From assembly GCF_013280595.1 (NCBI RefSeq), contig NZ_JAAATY010000001.1:687987-751986 (forward strand): 64,000 bases of DNA, given 5' to 3'. The notes under the pieces are model-generated. The model was not told the DNA's origin. It was given only the letters and a program-made list of their open reading frames with translations, and did not search any database. Position 1 is the stretch's first letter; every line of letters starts with the position of its first letter. Positions 1-8,869 of this stretch are shown here, piece after piece. The stretch comes from Kibdelosporangium persicum. Lineage in GTDB: Bacteria > Actinomycetota > Actinomycetes > Mycobacteriales > Pseudonocardiaceae. Made by a program: the position numbers and the translations under genes.

Positions 1-203
1 TCGGCGTTGGTGACGTCCGCACCGACCGCGATCGCCCGGCCGCCGGCGGCCTCGATCGCGTCGACGGTCGCCTTGCCCGCCGCCTCGTCGAGGTCGAGGA
101 CGACCACGGCGGCACCATCCGCCGCGAGCCGCCCGGCGACCGCCGCGCCGATTCCACGGGCAGCCCCGGTGACCAGGGCTACGCGTCCGTCCAGTGCCGC
201 CAT
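1..203 (-). CDS. short-chain dehydrogenase/reductase, N-terminal part (cut by window edge)
   Basis: Reading leftwards from an ATG at 203 the frame stays open to the window edge and encodes about 67 residues of a classical SDR. The start [19 protein letters not shown] carries the TGxxxGIG nucleotide-binding motif at residues 12-19, followed by a beta strand VVVLDLD whose acidic end typically selects NAD(H), and an ADVT segment that contacts the adenine. A GGAGG ribosome site lies about 8 bases upstream. The catalytic Ser-Tyr-Lys part is outside the window, so the substrate cannot be judged. It is divergent from the TetR gene at 268, the usual layout for a TetR-controlled oxidoreductase. Confidence 0.85.
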   Translation of the reverse strand, partial: MAALDGRVALVTGAARGIGAAVAGRLAADGAAVVVLDLDEAAGKATVDAIEAAGGRAIAVGADVTNA

Positions 204-267
204 GTCGAAGCCTCCGTAAACCGTACAGCGTTAGGTATACTGGGAGCATAACTCTGGAGGGACGCCG
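204..267. promoter_or_regulatory. divergent promoter region between SDR and TetR genes
   Basis: This 64-base gap holds both start regions. It contains an A/T-richer stretch, GCGTTAGGTATACTGG, that could be a -10 region and/or the TetR operator. The plus-strand gene has a good ribosome site (CTGGAGGGA) before the ATG at 268. I see no long perfect palindrome, so the operator itself is an inference from gene layout. Confidence 0.4.
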
Positions 268-912
268 ATGCCACGGCCGAGCACGCCGATCCTGAGCCGG
301 GATCGCATCAAGGCCGCCGCGCTGGAGATCATCGACCGCGACGGCCTGCCGGGTCTGTCGATGCGCAGGCTCGCCGCCGAGCTCGGCGTGCAGGCGCCCT
401 CGCTGTACAGCCATTTCCCGACCAAGGACGCACTGCTCGACGAGGTGTGCGACGAGATCATGTCGGCCGTCGACGTGAGCGACTTCGAGAGGTCCGACTG
501 GCAGACCGGCGTCCGCACGTGGGCAAGGTCATATCGGGCCGCACTGGCCGCGCACCCCAACATCGTCCCGTTCCTCGCCGGCGGACCGGCCCGCCGCGAC
601 TCGGCACTGCGCGCCGCGGACGCGATCCACGGCGGCCTGGTCCGTGCGGGCTGGCCGCCGAAGATCGCCACGATGATCGGCGCGTCGACCAAGTACCTGG
701 TGCTGGGCGCGGCCATCGGTTCCTTCTCCCGCGGCTTCGAGGACGACGCCCGCGTCTACAACGACCGCTACCCCAACCTCAGCCAGGCACACCGGCTGGC
801 CGAGCACGCCGACGAGATCGACGAAGGTTCGTTCGAACTGGCGCTCGACTCGTTCCTGCAAGGCCTTTGCCTGCGGTACGAATCTCTCAGGACGCAGGAC
901 GCCACTCCGTGA
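268..912 (+). CDS. TetR/AcrR family transcriptional regulator
   Basis: A 214-residue one-component repressor. Residues 10-55 form the DNA-binding helix-turn-helix (RDRIKAAALEIIDRDG, then MRRLAAELGV and LYSHFPTKDALLDEV, the family signature). The rest is a helical ligand-binding and dimerisation region resembling the TetR C-terminal class. It lies divergent from the SDR at 203, which it probably controls together with itself; the ligand is unknown. The last 26 bases overlap the convergent cupin gene. Confidence 0.85.
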   Translation: MPRPSTPILSRDRIKAAALEIIDRDGLPGLSMRRLAAELGVQAPSLYSHFPTKDALLDEVCDEIMSAVDVSDFERSDWQTGVRTWARSYRAALAAHPNIVPFLAGGPARRDSALRAADAIHGGLVRAGWPPKIATMIGASTKYLVLGAAIGSFSRGFEDDARVYNDRYPNLSQAHRLAEHADEIDEGSFELALDSFLQGLCLRYESLRTQDATP

Positions 913-1276
913 GCCGGTCGGCTTCGGCGGACTTCTCAGTCGCCGCAAGCCAATGCGGATAGGTCACGTAAACCAGCTCCGCGTCCTCATCGGCTGAGTA
1001 CACCAGCTCTGTTCCGGCGCGCAGGTAGATCACCTCGCCCGCGTTGGCGGACACGGGACCGTCCGGCCCCTCGACGGTGAACCTGCCCTTGGTGATGATC
1101 AAAGCTTCGTCGTAGCTCATCTTCCACGGGTTTCTCTCGCCCTTGCCGTACCGCGCGAAACCGACGCTCATCGCCGTGCCGCTGCCCTGGTCGAGGACGT
1201 CTGCCAGGAAGATCTGCTGGTCAAGGCGCTGAAACCAGTTCTGCGCGGCGTCGATGGCGAACTTCTGCACGGTCAT
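887..1276 (-). CDS. cupin-domain protein, EutQ-like
   Basis: A 129-residue single-domain cupin. The segment YDEALIITKGRFTVEGPDG matches the first cupin motif, with a typical turn glycine, and NAGEVIYLRAGTELVY resembles the second motif. The usual metal-binding histidines are largely missing, so it may be a small-molecule binding or acetate-kinase-like EutQ relative rather than a dioxygenase. The ATG at 1276 follows an ACGGAGG ribosome site. It is divergent from the TetR gene at 1357, and the double operator between them implies repression by that protein. Confidence 0.7.
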   Translation of the reverse strand: MTVQKFAIDAAQNWFQRLDQQIFLADVLDQGSGTAMSVGFARYGKGERNPWKMSYDEALIITKGRFTVEGPDGPVSANAGEVIYLRAGTELVYSADEDAELVYVTYPHWLAATEKSAEADRLTEWRPAS

Positions 1277-1290
1277 ACCAACCTCCGTCT

Positions 1291-1334
1291 AAGTGGAACT
1301 TCTTCCACTTAGTTAACTGGAATTTTTTCCACTT
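1291..1334. promoter_or_regulatory. tandem TetR-type operators
   Basis: Two copies of a 20-bp palindrome lie 24 bp apart between the cupin and TetR genes. The first (1291-1310) has perfect 8-bp arms AAGTGGAA / TTCCACTT around CTTC. The second (1315-1334) is AACTGGAA / TTCCACTT around TTTT, one mismatch between the arms. Size, symmetry and position are typical of TetR operators that shut both divergent promoters. The second copy covers a possible TTG start at 1333, which argues for the GTG start at 1357. Confidence 0.8.
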
Positions 1335-1356
1335 GTCCAGTGGGTACGCTGCCCCC

Positions 1357-1935
1357 GTGCTTCCGATCTCCGGGTCCGAGCCGGTCGAGCGGGCCGACGC
1401 GGCGCGCAACCGGCAGAAGATCCTCCGCGCCGCCGCGAAACTCGTCGCGGCGCGCGGAGTGGAGAGCCTGGCGCTCGACGCGGTCGCCGCCGAGGCAGGA
1501 GTCGGCGTGGGCACGGTCTACCGGCGCTACCCGGACCGAGGCGCGTTGGCGCAGGCACTACTGGACGACCGGGAACGCGAGTTCCAGCAGGCGTTCATCA
1601 GCGGCCCGCCGCCGCTCGGGCCGGGCGCGCCCGCCAGGGAGCGGATCCGCGCGTTCGTGCACGCGTTCGTGGACCGCCTGGAAACACAGGGAAAGCTGCT
1701 GATGGTCGCGGAGACCGAGACGCCGATGGCACGGTTCACCACCGGCGCCTACCGCCTGCACCACAGCCACCTGGCCATGCTCATCGCCGAAGCCGAGCCG
1801 GACGCGGGCGTCGACGCGGATTTCCGCGCGGACGCGCTGCTCGCACCGCTGGCCGCGGCGCAGTACGTCCACCAGCGTGAGAACGGCATGACCGTCGAAC
1901 GGATCAAAGCCGGGTTCGATCAGCTGCTCAGTTGA
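1357..1935 (+). CDS. TetR/AcrR family transcriptional regulator
   Basis: A 192-residue regulator from the GTG at 1357; a TTG at 1333 would add eight residues but lies in the operator. The helix-turn-helix is at residues 15-60 (RNRQKILRAAAKLVAARG, then VAAEAGVGVGTVYRRYPDR). The C-terminal region resembles the SCO4008-type or YsiA-like ligand domain. It most likely represses itself and the divergent cupin through the double palindrome at 1291-1334. Its 3' end overlaps the convergent CitE-like gene by 16 bases. Confidence 0.85.
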   Translation: MLPISGSEPVERADAARNRQKILRAAAKLVAARGVESLALDAVAAEAGVGVGTVYRRYPDRGALAQALLDDREREFQQAFISGPPPLGPGAPARERIRAFVHAFVDRLETQGKLLMVAETETPMARFTTGAYRLHHSHLAMLIAEAEPDAGVDADFRADALLAPLAAAQYVHQRENGMTVERIKAGFDQLLS

Positions 1936-2759
1936 TCCGCGATCGCGAGAATCCGGCGTGCGTTGTCCACGTGCATGTTCTCGACCATCCGGCCGTCCAC
2001 GGTGACCACACCACGGCCTGCCTGCTCGAACGCCTCGATCACCCGGCGGGAGTACTCGATCTCCTCCTCGGTGGGCGAGAAGATCCGGTTGCACGGCTCG
2101 ATCTGCCCCGGGTGGATCAACGTCTTGCCGTCGAAGCCGAACTGCTTGCCCTGCAAGCACTCCGCCTCGAACCCGGCGAGATCCCGCACGTCGTTGTAGA
2201 CGCCGTCGAGGATCTCCTTGCCCGCCGCACGAGCGGCGAGCAGGCACAGCGACAACGCGGTCCGCAGTGGCGCGCGGCCGGGCACGTGATCGGCGCGCAA
2301 CTCCTTGGCCAGGTCGTTGGTGCCCATCACCAGCACTGACAGCCGATCGCTGGCGTTGGCGATGTCGTACGCGTGCAACATCGCGATCGGGGTCTCGACC
2401 ATCGCCCAGATCGTGGTCTTGTCCGGCGCCCCGCCCGCTTCCAGCACACGCTCGATCGCGTGCACCTCGGCGGCCGAGTTGACCTTGGGCACGACAACCG
2501 CGTCCGGCCCGGCCTCCGCGGCGGCCCGCAGGTCGTCAGGGTGCCACTGGGTGCCGAAACCGTTGACCCGGATGGTGATCTCACGGTTGCCGTACTCACC
2601 GGACGCGGCGGCCTCGCAGACCCGTTTGCGAGCCTCCACTTTGGAGTCCGGGTGGACCGCGTCCTCCAGGTCGAGAATCACCGCGTCCGCGGGCAGGGTC
2701 TTGGCCTTCTCCAGCGCACGCTCGTTCGCGCCGGGCATGTAGAGCACGGATCGACGCAT
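1920..2759 (-). CDS. HpcH/HpaI aldolase / CitE-like CoA-ester lyase
   Basis: A 279-residue member of the citrate lyase beta subunit family. The N-terminus RRSVLYMPGANERALEKA and the LDLEDAVHP motif (Mg- and CoA-ester-binding acidic residues), plus GFDGKTLIHPGQI near residue 225, are diagnostic. Such proteins cleave or condense malyl-, methylmalyl- or citramalyl-CoA, or hydrolyse malyl-CoA as a thioesterase; the exact substrate cannot be read. It is the second gene of a two-gene operon, starting 13 bases after the related lyase at 2773-3837. Confidence 0.82.
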   Translation of the reverse strand: MRRSVLYMPGANERALEKAKTLPADAVILDLEDAVHPDSKVEARKRVCEAAASGEYGNREITIRVNGFGTQWHPDDLRAAAEAGPDAVVVPKVNSAAEVHAIERVLEAGGAPDKTTIWAMVETPIAMLHAYDIANASDRLSVLVMGTNDLAKELRADHVPGRAPLRTALSLCLLAARAAGKEILDGVYNDVRDLAGFEAECLQGKQFGFDGKTLIHPGQIEPCNRIFSPTEEEIEYSRRVIEAFEQAGRGVVTVDGRMVENMHVDNARRILAIADQLSS

Positions 2760-2772
2760 GACTCAGTCCTTC

Positions 2773-3837
2773 TCAGTGCTGACGCTCGGAAGCAGCGTAG
2801 GCCTCGGCGAGCTCGGGGTCACGGGCGGCGAGCTGGTCGGCCAGCTCAGCGACCACGCGGCACTGCTTCACCGTCGCGTCGTCCTGCATCTTGCCGTCGA
2901 TCATGACCGTTCCGGTGCCGTCGCCCATCTCCCGGATCACGCGGCGTGCCCAGGCCACGTCCTCCGGTGACGGCGAGAAGACCTTCTTGGCGATCGCGAT
3001 CTGCGCCGGATGCAGACTCCACGCGCCCACACAGCCCAGCAGGAACGCGTTGCGGAACTGGTCCTCGCAGCCGACCGTGTCCCGGATGTCGCCGAAGGGC
3101 CCGTAGTACGGCAGAATCCCGTGCGCGGCACACGCGTCGACCATTCGTGCCACCGTGTAGTGCCACAGGTCCTGCTGGAACGTCTGCCTCCCGGCCGTGA
3201 TGTCGTCACCGACCGGGTCGGTCCGCACCAGGTAGCCGGGGTGGCCGCCGCCGACACGGGTCGTCTTCATCCGCCTGCTGGCCGCGAGGTCCGCCGGGCC
3301 GAGCGAAATGCCCTGCATCCGCGGCGAGGCGCCGGCGATCTGCTCCACATTGGCCACACCGGTCGCGGTCTCCAGGATGGCGTGCACCAGGATCGGGCGC
3401 CGCAGCCCGGCCTTGGCCTCCAGCTGGGCCAGCAGCCGGTCGACGTAGTGGATGTCCTGCGCGCCCTCGACCTTGGGCACGATCACCACGTCCAGCTTGT
3501 CCCCGATCGCGGGGACGAGGGTGAGCAGGTCGTCCAGCGCCCACGGCGAGTCCAGGCTGTTCATCCTGGTCCACAGCTGCGCGTCACCGAAGTCGGTGTT
3601 CTTGCCGATCTCGGCCAGGCCCTCGCGGGCGGCCTCCTTGCGGTCGGCCGGGATCGCGTCCTCCAGGTTGCCGACCAGCACGTCGACCTGCTTGGCCAGG
3701 TCGGGCACCTTCGCGGCCATCCTGGGGTTGCCCGGGTCGAAGAAGTGCAGCGCACGCGAAGGGCGGAACGGGATCTCCCGCACCGGCTGCGGCGCGCCGA
3801 GCGCCAACGGCCGGAAGAAGTCCTTCGGCGAACGCAT
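2773..3837 (-). CDS. malyl-CoA/beta-methylmalyl-CoA lyase-like protein (HpcH/HpaI family)
   Basis: A 354-residue CoA-ester lyase from the ATG at 3837 ([14 protein letters not shown]). The motifs [21 protein letters not shown] (the metal-binding LEDA), [31 protein letters not shown] and [10 protein letters not shown] match the long form found in ethylmalonyl-CoA and 3-hydroxypropionate-type pathways. It is longer than its operon partner, and the two may act on different CoA esters in one route. The frame stays open upstream to 4542, but that part is antisense to the ribosomal-protection gene and is not coding. Confidence 0.82.
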   Translation of the reverse strand: MRSPKDFFRPLALGAPQPVREIPFRPSRALHFFDPGNPRMAAKVPDLAKQVDVLVGNLEDAIPADRKEAAREGLAEIGKNTDFGDAQLWTRMNSLDSPWALDDLLTLVPAIGDKLDVVIVPKVEGAQDIHYVDRLLAQLEAKAGLRRPILVHAILETATGVANVEQIAGASPRMQGISLGPADLAASRRMKTTRVGGGHPGYLVRTDPVGDDITAGRQTFQQDLWHYTVARMVDACAAHGILPYYGPFGDIRDTVGCEDQFRNAFLLGCVGAWSLHPAQIAIAKKVFSPSPEDVAWARRVIREMGDGTGTVMIDGKMQDDATVKQCRVVAELADQLAARDPELAEAYAASERQH

Positions 3838-3984
3838 CGTGACCTCCCTGTCCTGGGGTTTACCGGAGGGTAACCCGCACGGCGGGGCTCTGCCCGCGAC
3901 TCGCGTCACACAATTCGGTTGCCGCGGGTGAGCGGGCTCTGCTGCACTGCGGGAACCGATTGTCCCGACCCGAGGAGAGCACCA

Positions 3985-4095
3985 GTGCGACTCGCTGCCA
4001 TGTCCACCCAGACAGGAACCCATCCCTCTCCCAAGGACATGAAGCTTGGCACGCACGATCAACCTCGGAATCCTCGCGCACGTCGACGCCGGTAA
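3985..4095 (+). CDS. leader peptide (uORF) overlapping the start of the ribosomal protection gene
   Basis: A GTG at 3985 is preceded by a strong GAGGAGA ribosome site at 3972-3978 and opens a 36-codon frame ending at TAA 4093-4095. It has an internal ATG at 4000 and a basic C-terminus (NPRARRRR). It overlaps the TTG start of the resistance gene at 4046 in another frame. Ribosome-protection tetracycline genes are classically controlled by drug-sensitive translation of a leader peptide, so a regulatory uORF is expected here. The peptide itself is not one I can match to a described leader. Confidence 0.55.
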   Translation: MRLAAMSTQTGTHPSPKDMKLGTHDQPRNPRARRRR

Positions 4096-5866
4096 GACCA
4101 GCCTGACCGAGCGCTTGCTACAGCTCGGCGGCGTGATCGACGAAGCCGGCAGCGTGGACGACGGCAACACGCAGACCGACTCCATGGCGTTGGAACGCCA
4201 ACGCGGGATCACCATCAAATCCGCCGTGGTGTCGTTCGTCGTCGGCGACGTCACGGTCAACCTGATCGACACACCCGGGCACCCGGACTTCATCGCCGAG
4301 GTCGAGCGTTCGCTGAGCGTGCTCGACGGCGCCGTCCTGGTCATCTCCGCGGTGGAAGGTGTGCAGGCGCAGACCCGTGTGCTGATGCGGGCGTTGCGAC
4401 GCCTGGCCATTCCCACGATCGTCTTCGTCAACAAGATCGACCGCATGGGCGCGCGACGCGGCAGCCTGCTGCGGGAGATCACCGAGCGGCTGACTCCGGC
4501 CATCGTCCCGGTGGACGCCGATCCCACGGACATCTTGTCCACACTGGACGATTCCGTACTCGCCGCCTACGTCGACGGTTCACTGACCAGGGACCGGCTC
4601 CACGCATCCCTGGTCGGCCACACGAGACACGCGCGGGTCCACCCGGTCTTCTTCGGCTCGGCGACCACCGGCGCCGGCGTGCCGGAGTTGATGGCCTCGC
4701 TCACCGAGTTCCTGCCGTCGGCACCGGGCTGCGCCGAGGGACCGGGGTCCGGGCTGGTGTTCAAAGTGGAACGCGGGCAGGGCGGCGAGAAGATCGCGTA
4801 CGTCCGGATGTTCGAGGGAACACTACGGGTCCGGGACAAGGTGCGCTTCGGCGACAAGGAAGGCAAAGTCACCGCGATCAGCGTGTTCGACCGTGGCCCG
4901 GCCGTCCGGCGGCAGGAGGTCTCCGCGGGCCAGATCGGCAAGCTCTGGGGACTCGGCGAGATCCGGATCGGCGACCGGATAGGCCGGGCCGCACCGGCCC
5001 TCGGGAACCACTTCTCCCCGCCGACACTGGAAACCGTTGTCCTCCCGGATGATCCGTCACAACGAGGAGCGCTGTACACCGCACTCACCCAGCTGGCCGA
5101 ACAGGATCCGTTGATCAACCTGCGGCAGGACGGCGTGATCTGTTTGTACGGTGAGGTACAGAAGGAAGTCATCCAGGCGACGCTGCTGAACGACTACGGC
5201 ATCGCCGTGTCCTTCAAGGAGACCACACCGATCTGCATCGAACGCGTGTCCGGGACCGGTGCGGCCGTCGAGATCATCAACGAGGGCGACAACCCTTACC
5301 TGGCAACGGTCGGACTCAGGGTCGAGCCCGGCAACGGAGTGACCTTCCGGCTGGAGGTCGAGCTCGGCTCGATGCCGTCGGCGTTCTTCAACGCCGTCGA
5401 GGAAAGCGTGCACAGGACGCTGCGACACGGTCCGCATGGCCGGGAGGTCACCGACTGTGTGGTCACGATGACGCATTCCGGTTACTGGGCAAGGCAAAGC
5501 CATGCGCACGGCACGTTCGACAAGTCGATGTCCAGCACCGCCGGGGACTTCCGGAACCTGACGGCCCTGGTCCTGACGAACGCGCTCGAACAGGCCGGAA
5601 CCGTGGTGCACGAGCCGATGGACCGTTATCGGCTGGAAATCCCCGGCGACACGCTCAGCGTCGTCCAGCCCGTGCTCGTCCGGCTGCGGGCGTTCCCGCT
5701 CAGTTCCACACCACGCAACTCGTCCCTCCTGCTGGAGGGCGACATCCCCGCGGCACGGGTGCACGAGCTGGAACGCCTGCTGCCGTCCCTGACCCGCGGC
5801 GAAGGCGTCCTCCTCGACCGCACCTTCCACCGCTGGTCACCCCTCGTGAGTGGTTATCAGGGTTAG
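4046..5866 (+). CDS. TetM/TetO/OtrA-type ribosomal protection protein
   Basis: A 606-residue EF-G-like GTPase that would remove tetracycline-class drugs from the ribosome. The GTPase motifs are complete: G1 AHVDAGKT at residues 11-18, [10 protein letters not shown] (G2), DTPGH from residue 75 (G3) and NKID at about 129 (G4). They are followed by the EF-G domain II, III, IV and V regions. It is slightly shorter than the roughly 640 residues of TetM. The start is TTG 4046, giving the canonical [19 protein letters not shown]-terminus; AAGGA at 4033 is its likely ribosome site. The last residues (SGYQG) and the TAG stop lie inside the palindromic repeat at 5840-5891. Confidence 0.88.
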   Translation: MARTINLGILAHVDAGKTSLTERLLQLGGVIDEAGSVDDGNTQTDSMALERQRGITIKSAVVSFVVGDVTVNLIDTPGHPDFIAEVERSLSVLDGAVLVISAVEGVQAQTRVLMRALRRLAIPTIVFVNKIDRMGARRGSLLREITERLTPAIVPVDADPTDILSTLDDSVLAAYVDGSLTRDRLHASLVGHTRHARVHPVFFGSATTGAGVPELMASLTEFLPSAPGCAEGPGSGLVFKVERGQGGEKIAYVRMFEGTLRVRDKVRFGDKEGKVTAISVFDRGPAVRRQEVSAGQIGKLWGLGEIRIGDRIGRAAPALGNHFSPPTLETVVLPDDPSQRGALYTALTQLAEQDPLINLRQDGVICLYGEVQKEVIQATLLNDYGIAVSFKETTPICIERVSGTGAAVEIINEGDNPYLATVGLRVEPGNGVTFRLEVELGSMPSAFFNAVEESVHRTLRHGPHGREVTDCVVTMTHSGYWARQSHAHGTFDKSMSSTAGDFRNLTALVLTNALEQAGTVVHEPMDRYRLEIPGDTLSVVQPVLVRLRAFPLSSTPRNSSLLLEGDIPAARVHELERLLPSLTRGEGVLLDRTFHRWSPLVSGYQG

Positions 5867-5891
5867 AACACGGATAAACACTCACGAGGGG
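5840..5891. repeat. dispersed palindromic repeat, copy 1; bidirectional terminator-like
   Basis: Left arm 5840-5858 (CCCCTCGTGAGTGGTTATC) pairs with 5873-5891 with one mismatch around a 14-base loop containing GGGTTAGAAC; GGTTTT follows. It lies between two convergent genes and supplies the TAG stop of the ribosomal protection gene. Copies with the same arm sequence and core occur at 15660-15717 (inverted orientation) and 59815-59858. It can act as a terminator in both directions. Confidence 0.75.
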
Positions 5892-5895
5892 GTTT

Positions 5896-6960
5896 TCAGC
5901 TGTTGGCGGGGGTTTCGTCGACGAAGACCTTCGTGACGATCTTGCCGTCGGCGGTCAGGTAGCCGTGCAGCATGCCCGGCGTGCTGTGCGGCGCGTCGAA
6001 CGTCCCTTGGCGGTCCAGGGCGATCACGCCGCCCGTGCCGCCAAGGGCAGGCAGGCGCTTGACGATCACGTCGAACGCGGCGTCGGCCAGGCTCCGGCGG
6101 CCGAACTCGATCATGTTCGAGATCGTGCTGGCCGCGGCGCCGCGGATGAAGACCTCACCCTGGCCCGTCGCGCTGACCGCGGCCGTGTCGTTCTTGGCGT
6201 ACGTGCCCGCGCCGATGACCGGCGAGTCGCCGACGCGGCCGATCATCTTGTTCGTCAGCCCGCCGGTGGACGTCGCGGCGGCGAGGTCCCGCTTCTGGTC
6301 GACCGCGACCGCGCCGACCGTGCTGTATTCGGCCTGCTTCGGGGCCTGCGGGTCCTTCGCGGCCGTCAACTGGTCCCAGCGCCGCTGCGTCCAGTAGTAG
6401 TCCTGGGTCACGGTCGGCAGGCCGTTGCGCGCCGCGAAATCGTCCGCGCCCTCGCCGGCGAGCAACACGTGCGGCGACTTCTCCATGACCAGCCTGGCCG
6501 CCGAGATCGGGTTCTTGACGCTCTGCACACCGGCGACCGCACCAGCGGCCAGGTCGGAACCGCGCATGATCGACGCGTCCAGCTCGTGCCCGGCGTCCTC
6601 GGTGAAGACCGCCCCCTTGCCCGCGTTGAACAACTCGTTGTCCTCAAGAACCTTCACCGCCGCCTCGACGGCCGTCACGCTCGATCCGCCGCTCCTGAGC
6701 ACCTGCTCCCCGGCGCGCAACGCGGCAGCGAGCCCGTCCCGATAGGCTTTCTCCAGCTCAGGCGGGGTGTCCTTGCGAATCAGCCCGTTGCCCGCGCCGC
6801 CGTGCACCGCGAGGACGACGTTGCGGGCATCGGGCCTGGGTCCTCCGTTGGTTTCCACTTGACCAGTGTGAACAGGTTCAGAAGGAAGTGACGCGGCTCC
6901 GCTTTGCTGCACGGTCAGCAGCAGACCGGCCGCCGTGATCAAGGCCAGCAGGAATCTCAT
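5896..6960 (-). CDS. secreted isoaspartyl peptidase / plant-type L-asparaginase
   Basis: A 354-residue Ntn-hydrolase precursor. Residues 1-23 form a signal peptide (MRFLLALITAAGLLLTVQQS). The mature part begins near VVLAVHGGAG, the family's conserved N-terminus. ELFNAGKGAVF and DASIM are family motifs. The autocatalytic cleavage site is YSTVGAVAVD, with Thr214 predicted as nucleophile, and STGG at about 231 is the substrate-binding loop. It would hydrolyse isoaspartyl dipeptides or asparagine outside the cytoplasm. It is the last gene of the minus-strand run cvnABCD-GH5-peptidase and starts 45 bases after the GH5 stop. Confidence 0.88.
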   Translation of the reverse strand: MRFLLALITAAGLLLTVQQSGAASLPSEPVHTGQVETNGGPRPDARNVVLAVHGGAGNGLIRKDTPPELEKAYRDGLAAALRAGEQVLRSGGSSVTAVEAAVKVLEDNELFNAGKGAVFTEDAGHELDASIMRGSDLAAGAVAGVQSVKNPISAARLVMEKSPHVLLAGEGADDFAARNGLPTVTQDYYWTQRRWDQLTAAKDPQAPKQAEYSTVGAVAVDQKRDLAAATSTGGLTNKMIGRVGDSPVIGAGTYAKNDTAAVSATGQGEVFIRGAAASTISNMIEFGRRSLADAAFDVIVKRLPALGGTGGVIALDRQGTFDAPHSTPGMLHGYLTADGKIVTKVFVDETPANS

Positions 6961-7005
6961 CGTTCACCTCTTGCGTGGATCGACGGTAAGTACCCGTCGA
7001 TTGAC

Positions 7006-8835
7006 TCACGAGGTGACTGTCCGGCGGCAGAGCAAAGCGTCGGGAGTCCGGCTGGACCCGATCCGTCCGGTGTACGCGACGCCCGCGATGTACTCGTCGT
7101 CCGCACATTGGCCCTTGTAGTGACCGTGTGCGAACTCCCCGCCGCCGGACGAAGCCCGGTTGTCCTGACGGTCGAACCACACCGTCCGGCCCGTCTTGCC
7201 CAGCGCTCGCGGCGAGCGCCCACACAGCACCGAGGAGACCGCCGCGCCACGCACGCTGTAGCCGACGACGTGATGATCGGCCGGGCACTGGAGTTTGGTG
7301 TACCCGCTCGCCCAATCCATGTCCACATAGGTCTCGTCGCGGATCACCTGGTGCCCGGTCGCGACGGCCGATTCCGTGCAGAGGCCTCGGTTGCCGGTGT
7401 GGCTCAGCCCGATCAGCCACTGGCCGTCCGGGCAGACGGCTTTCCGCGCACCGGAATCCCAGTCGTTCCTGACCGTGCGCGACTGCTGGAAATCGCCGTG
7501 GTCGAGCGTGAGCATCGACCAGCGCTTGGCACTGACCGCCGGTTTCGCGGGTGCGTTGACCAGGCGATTCCATGCCGCGGCACGCCAGTCGTCACCGTCG
7601 TGCAGGCCGATGCGCCTGCCCGCCGCGTCCCAGTGCAGCAGGCCCCAGCCGTTGCCTTGCTTGTTCGTGTGGAAGCCGACAAGCGGCCAGTACGCGAAGT
7701 CCGCATCGGTTTCGACGAGGTAGTCGACGAACCTTTCGAACCAGGCGCGCGACTTGGGATCGTTGTTGCCCCTGCCGCCCACGCCGAACTCACTGATCCA
7801 CACCGGTGCCGTGAAGTGCTTGCCGGACTCGGCGGCGACGAAGAACGCCTGCCGGTACAGCACTTCCCTGAGCTGTTCGGGACTCAGGTCCTGATAGCGC
7901 GGGTCGCTGGTCTCCCCGACGCCGGTCGCGCCGGTGTGGTTCGGGCCGGTGTAGCCGTAGAAGTGCGCCGAATAGACGAGTTTCCCCGAGTCGATCAACG
8001 TGTGCGACAGGTTCCGCGCCGGTTCGAGCGTCGGCCTGCCGTGCGGGAAACCGTCGACCGGGATGCCGGTCCAGTTGATTCCCTCCACGATGATCAGCAG
8101 ATCCTTGCTGGCCTCGGTCAGGATCCGGTCGCCGAGCAACTGGCTCGCGCGCTGCCAGTCGTGTTGGTTGCCCCAGCCCCAGTTCGGGTCGTCCCAGACG
8201 GTCCGCCGGACCTCGTTGTACAGGTCCACGCCCACCACGCGCTTGTTCGAGGCGTAGCGGCGAGCCATGAACAACCAGTCGTTCTCCCACTGTTGCACGG
8301 TCTGGCTGGTGTTCCAGCGCTCGTTGCCGTCCACACCACAGCACCACCGGGACGTGGTGGTGTGGTTGTTCAGGATCACCGCGAACCCGCGCTCGGTCAG
8401 CCGTTGCACCACGGCGTCGTAGACCTGCAACGGAGTCCGGCCACGCAGGTGCTGGTCGACCGGGCTGGTGACCGGTGTGGTGTCGTGGATCATCTGGTTG
8501 GAGAACGGCAACCGGATGCTGTTCAACCCCAGTTCGGCGAACCCGTCGATGATCGTGTCCATCGAGGTGCGGGTGAGGCCGAGCGGCATCTGGTCGGCCT
8601 TCTCCCCGGCGTGGTGGTTCGCCGGATCGTTGACGTCACCGGAGCCGGTCCACGTCCCGCTGGCGCCATGCCAGTTGCCGGATTTGAGCTTGAACCGCTG
8701 CCCTTGCGCGTCGACGACGTACCGCCCACGCGTGCTCAGCGGCCCGACCCAGTCCGCCTGCGGTGCCGCAGCCACCTGAGGCACCACCACAAGCCCGGCC
8801 ACCATCGCCGCGACCAGAATCTGAACGATCCTCAC
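7006..8835 (-). CDS. secreted glycoside hydrolase family 5 enzyme with C-terminal Cys-rich triplicate module
   Basis: A 609-residue exported glycosidase starting at GTG 8835. Residues 1-24 are a signal peptide. The TIM-barrel catalytic domain spans roughly 30-425, with the acid/base Glu208 in DLYNEVR and the nucleophile Glu349 in WISEFGVGG, both family hallmarks; the likely substrate is a beta-glucan. The region from about 435 to the end carries three similar segments that each run from one Cys to another (CPDGQWLIGLSHTGNRGLC, CPADHHVVGYSVRG...LC and CADDEYIAGVAYTG...LC), probably disulfide-closed blades of a binding module. It starts 34 bases after cvnD on the same strand, so co-transcription is likely. 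Confidence 0.85.
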   Translation of the reverse strand: MRIVQILVAAMVAGLVVVPQVAAAPQADWVGPLSTRGRYVVDAQGQRFKLKSGNWHGASGTWTGSGDVNDPANHHAGEKADQMPLGLTRTSMDTIIDGFAELGLNSIRLPFSNQMIHDTTPVTSPVDQHLRGRTPLQVYDAVVQRLTERGFAVILNNHTTTSRWCCGVDGNERWNTSQTVQQWENDWLFMARRYASNKRVVGVDLYNEVRRTVWDDPNWGWGNQHDWQRASQLLGDRILTEASKDLLIIVEGINWTGIPVDGFPHGRPTLEPARNLSHTLIDSGKLVYSAHFYGYTGPNHTGATGVGETSDPRYQDLSPEQLREVLYRQAFFVAAESGKHFTAPVWISEFGVGGRGNNDPKSRAWFERFVDYLVETDADFAYWPLVGFHTNKQGNGWGLLHWDAAGRRIGLHDGDDWRAAAWNRLVNAPAKPAVSAKRWSMLTLDHGDFQQSRTVRNDWDSGARKAVCPDGQWLIGLSHTGNRGLCTESAVATGHQVIRDETYVDMDWASGYTKLQCPADHHVVGYSVRGAAVSSVLCGRSPRALGKTGRTVWFDRQDNRASSGGGEFAHGHYKGQCADDEYIAGVAYTGRIGSSRTPDALLCRRTVTS

Positions 8836-8869
8836 ATAATCGGACGGTAGTGGCCCGGTCGCGGTCCGG

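Noticed and set aside
3838-4542. N-terminal extension of the malyl-CoA-lyase-like gene giving 589 residues
   Set aside because: The extra part is antisense to the ribosomal protection GTPase, has no family similarity, and the family's start is at 3837.
7001-7014. Possible fourth copy of the dispersed palindrome
   Set aside because: Only ACTCACGAGG matches one arm; there is no second arm and no GGGTTAGAAC core.
6904-8850. 648-codon plus-strand open frame over the GH5 gene
   Set aside because: It is the high-GC shadow of the GH5 gene; it has no ribosome site or domain and its residue composition is typical of antisense frames.
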